Shown: in pieces, positions 12,363-14,808 of the stretch
Position numbering within the stretch: position 1 is the first letter of the stretch
Layout of the letters: each line of letters begins with the position of its first letter
Source of the DNA: JBKHHU01 sp046539045
Lineage (GTDB): Bacteria; Planctomycetota; Phycisphaerae; SM23-33
Direction: 5' to 3'
DNA: 14,808 nt
Assembly (NCBI GenBank): GCA_046539045.1
Contig: JBKHHU010000069.1
Span: 1-14,808, forward strand
Made by a program: the position numbers and the translations under genes
Notes under the pieces: generated by a model
Told to the model about the DNA's origin: nothing
The model's database searches: none
Seen by the model: the letters and a program-made list of their open reading frames with translations, nothing else

Positions 12363-13379
12363 ATGAGGCGGACAGTCATGATGATGTTGCTGGGCGCGGG
12401 CCTGCTTTCCGGCTGCGGTGTGCAGGAGACCATGCTGGGCAGCAGGCGCGGATACCTTTTCTCGGGGTTCGATCGCCTGACCGTACCGGGCCGGACCGTG
12501 GAGGTACAGACCCGCCTGCAGCAAGGGGACCTTCTGGACGACCAGCCCGGGTTTGTGGTGCGGTACTATTTGGACGGGCAGTTGCTCAAGGTCGCCCGCA
12601 CCAACGAGGAGGGTCGCTCGATCATCCACTTCACGCCTGAATCCGAAGGCGATCACGTGCTGACGGCGGAGCTGTCGCCCAACGGGTTCCGCACCGCCCC
12701 GCCGGACCCGGTGCAGATTCTCGTCCGCGCGGTCCCTGCCGAGACGCCGCTGGTGGTGGTCGACATCGACAAGACGCTCGTGGAGGCCGGGTTCATCACG
12801 GTTCTGATCGGCGATCCGCGCCCCCTGCAGGACTCGCCCCGGGTGATGGACCGCCTGGCAGGAGAATACAGCATCGTCTATCTGACGCACCGCCCGGACT
12901 ACTTAAGCCCCAAGAGCAAAGCCTTCCTCCGCGAACACGGATACCCCGAAGCGCCGCTGCTGCTCTCGGAGACCGCGGGCATGCCGGCAGGGAGCAGGGA
13001 ATTCAAGACCAAGCGGCTGGGCGAGTTGGCCGATCAGTTCGGGAACATGAAAATCGGCATCGGGGACATGGTTTCCGACGCCCAGGCGTACATCGACAAC
13101 GATCTGCAGGCGTACCTGATCGTCCGCCCTGCCCGGGCCATCGCAGTTCCGGCCCTGCGAGCCCTTGCCGACAGCATCCAGCAACTCCCGGAGACGGTGC
13201 AGGTGGTCCGGGGCTGGGATGAAGTGGAAAAAGGGATCTTCGACGGTACACGCTATCCCAAGCAGCGGGTGATCCGTTGGCTGCGTCGGGAGGCGACCAC
13301 CCGCGCCGCGACCCAGCCGGACGTGCCGACGCAACCGGCCGCCGCTCCTTCGCGCCGCAGCAAGGAGACCGACCAATGA
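12363..13379 (+). CDS. Lipoprotein with beta-sandwich and HAD phosphatase-like domain
   Basis: A 338-residue lipoprotein with lipobox LLSGC (lipidated C18). Residues 35-125 look like an Ig-like beta-sandwich (VPGRTVEVQTRL, then GFVVRYYLDGQLLKVARTNEEGRSIIHFTPESEGDHVLTAEL in outline). Residues 128-285 form a HAD-superfamily domain: motif I DIDKT (134-138, nucleophile D134 and acid D136), motif II YLTHRP (T175), a lysine region FKTKRLGEL (K215/K217), and the acidic motif IGIGDMVSDAQAY (D235, D239). The order resembles the lipin/APP1-type (LNS2) phosphatases, so a phospholipid-type substrate is possible but unproven. The tail is low-complexity Ala/Thr/Pro. The ATG at 12363 has AGGGA just upstream; the frame extends to 12294 without a better start. 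The stop overlaps the next start (ATGA). Confidence 0.82.
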   Translation: MRRTVMMMLLGAGLLSGCGVQETMLGSRRGYLFSGFDRLTVPGRTVEVQTRLQQGDLLDDQPGFVVRYYLDGQLLKVARTNEEGRSIIHFTPESEGDHVLTAELSPNGFRTAPPDPVQILVRAVPAETPLVVVDIDKTLVEAGFITVLIGDPRPLQDSPRVMDRLAGEYSIVYLTHRPDYLSPKSKAFLREHGYPEAPLLLSETAGMPAGSREFKTKRLGELADQFGNMKIGIGDMVSDAQAYIDNDLQAYLIVRPARAIAVPALRALADSIQQLPETVQVVRGWDEVEKGIFDGTRYPKQRVIRWLRREATTRAATQPDVPTQPAAAPSRRSKETDQ

Positions 13380-14808
13380 TCCCGCACAAGCGCATCCTCG
13401 CCGCCCTGCTCATCTCCGCGGTCGCCCTGGGCCTGTCCGGCTGCATCCCGAGCCAGAAGCTCTCCGAAGGGGAGATGTCCCGGCGATGGTACCTCAGCGA
13501 AAACCCGTGGGACCAGGCCGAGCCGCAACAGCTGTGGGTGAGCGATTACCCGCTCCCGCCGCGATGGGTCATCCGCAATGAGTCCAGCGTCATCTGGTCC
13601 ACCGTGCAGACCGTTCGCGAAATCGACGCCCTGAAGGAGGGCAAGGTCCGCGACCGGGCCGTCCTTGCCGTCAGCCCCACCCACGCCGAGGTCTCCGCCG
13701 ACGCTATCGCCGATGCCCGGCAGGCCGTCGAGCAATTCCGTCGACTGGCCGACCCGCAGACCACGCCGGCGCGGAAGGAATGGGCTCGGGAAGTCGCCGG
13801 GGCAACCGTGGCTGCACACCAGGCCATACGCCGTCTTCAGCCACAGACGGAACAGCCGCAGTCCGACAGTGATCCGCTGGGATGGACGGCCGGGCCGATG
13901 CTGGAGTTGCTTGCCGGCTACTTCAACCAGAACATCGGAGGGCAACTGCTCGGCGATATCGCCGAAGAGGATGTCGGTAACATCGAGAAGGTCATGGTCA
14001 AGCTCATCACGCGGGTGAGCTTCTCCATTGCCGGGAAACAGGCTCCGGAAGATTTCTACCAGAAGGTCTCCGAGATCTGCAGCCGGGAGCTGCCGGAGGC
14101 GAAGAAGGAAGCCCGGCTTCAGGAAGCGTACGCCGAGGCGTTTGCCTCCGCCGCCCCTGCCGGTCCCAGCGGTCGACTCGGCTCGATCATCCATACCGCT
14201 CTCTCTGCTGCCCCTACCGCCCTGCGGGTTCTGGAAAACCTCTTGCGCCAGTGGGAAAAGATGGACGCACTCACGCTGGAGGTCCGCTCGCTGGGTGAGG
14301 ACCGCTCCGTGGTCGCTCTGGGCCTGCGCGTGAAACCGGGGAAGGAAGTCACCCTTCCGGAACTGTTCATCATGCAGCCGGAAGTGGCGATCCGCGGACA
14401 CAGCCGGATCGTGGTTCCACCGCAGATCGAGGAGACGGGGGAAACGGTGGTACTGTTCGAACCGGTCAGTGACGACGGCGGGATTGTGGTGCGGTTTCAG
14501 GGCATCGGGTACGCGCTGGTGCGCCTGTTTGCGATCCCGATCCGCACCGCGACGCTCCGCGAGATCCGCGTGGCGACCGCGTCCGGTCAGTACGGACAGG
14601 AGATGACGACCGTCTATCTGGCGATGGAGGCCGAGGGCGTCGACGACCCCCGGCGATTGATCGTTTACCGCGACGTGGAGCGCATGGAATACGTCCGCCG
14701 GGCGTTCCAATTGCAGCGGATCGTGGAATCCACGCGGCTGGAATTTACGTATCTGACCCCCGACCGCCGCTACAGCTACACCCGCTTCCGCCTGTTCCCG
14801 CAGGAGGA
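13376..14808 (+). CDS. Lipoprotein of unknown function (3' end beyond window)
   Basis: An open frame from the ATG at 13376 to the window edge, 477 complete codons without a stop. The N-terminus MIPHKRILAALLISAVALGLSG leads to a lipobox with C23. The mature part starts polar (SRRWYLSENPWDQAEPQQLWVSD in outline), is mainly helical and charged through about residue 300, and is beta-rich afterwards (KEVTLPELFIM, VAIRGHSRIVVPP, VVLFEPVSDDGGIVVRF), ending TYLTPDRRYSYTRFRLFPQE. I recognise no family. It overlaps the HAD lipoprotein by four bases (ATGA), a strong sign of translational coupling, so the two lipoproteins probably act together in the envelope. A 485-codon frame on the other strand is judged a codon-bias shadow. 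Confidence 0.82.
   Translation, partial: MIPHKRILAALLISAVALGLSGCIPSQKLSEGEMSRRWYLSENPWDQAEPQQLWVSDYPLPPRWVIRNESSVIWSTVQTVREIDALKEGKVRDRAVLAVSPTHAEVSADAIADARQAVEQFRRLADPQTTPARKEWAREVAGATVAAHQAIRRLQPQTEQPQSDSDPLGWTAGPMLELLAGYFNQNIGGQLLGDIAEEDVGNIEKVMVKLITRVSFSIAGKQAPEDFYQKVSEICSRELPEAKKEARLQEAYAEAFASAAPAGPSGRLGSIIHTALSAAPTALRVLENLLRQWEKMDALTLEVRSLGEDRSVVALGLRVKPGKEVTLPELFIMQPEVAIRGHSRIVVPPQIEETGETVVLFEPVSDDGGIVVRFQGIGYALVRLFAIPIRTATLREIRVATASGQYGQEMTTVYLAMEAEGVDDPRRLIVYRDVERMEYVRRAFQLQRIVESTRLEFTYLTPDRRYSYTRFRLFPQE

Noticed and set aside
13253..14710. 485-codon open frame on the minus strand
   Set aside because: It is antisense to a lipoprotein frame with lipobox, coupled start and continuous reading; its composition is that of a shadow.

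Overview
The window looks like chromosomal DNA of a high-GC member of the Planctomycetota, possibly Phycisphaerae-like. The assignment is inferred from gene content: a pseudopilin-type protein ending in the H-DG motif that is abundant in planctomycetes, an ECF sigma factor beside it, a heparinase II/III-family lyase, several lipoproteins, and strong codon bias that produces long false ORFs opposite real genes. No rRNA, tRNA, CRISPR array, insertion sequence or phage gene was found. Everything rests on reading the sequence; no database search was run.

Layout. Positions 1-112 carry two copies of a perfect 11-bp hairpin, part of a dispersed palindromic repeat that recurs at 5722-5806 and 8416-8464. 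Three minus-strand genes follow: an HNH endonuclease (119-754), a heparinase II/III-like polysaccharide lyase (952-2811) and a YycJ/WalJ-type metallo-beta-lactamase-fold hydrolase (2960-3727). Divergent from these is an ECF sigma factor (3889-4581), overlapping by 20 bp a membrane protein (4562-5563). That protein joins an anti-sigma-like cytoplasmic segment to a pseudopilin-like helix and periplasmic domain. A good intrinsic terminator (5621-5656) closes this pair.

A second plus-strand block begins at about 5946. It holds a two-membrane-segment protein of unknown function (5982-7097), overlapping aroB (7075-8169), then a 60-residue two-helix membrane protein (8184-8366). After another palindromic repeat comes pyrD, class 1B (8550-9494). 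A 300-bp structured non-coding region precedes a GT4 glycosyltransferase resembling glycogen synthase (9795-11177).

The right end is envelope-related. A 136-bp AT-rich array of 17 octamers (11181-11316) lies between the GT4 gene and a convergent TPR lipoprotein (11271-12233), whose stop codon lies inside the array. Divergent from it, across 129 bp with back-to-back promoter candidates, are two translationally coupled lipoprotein genes. The first carries an exported HAD phosphatase-like domain (12363-13379). The second (13376 onward) runs off the window edge and matches no family I recognise.

The most unusual item is the sigma factor paired with an anti-sigma/pseudopilin hybrid. It suggests a signalling module in which a non-cleavable pilin-like protein senses an envelope or secretion state and controls a sigma factor. 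That role is inference; the domain layout is read directly from the sequence.
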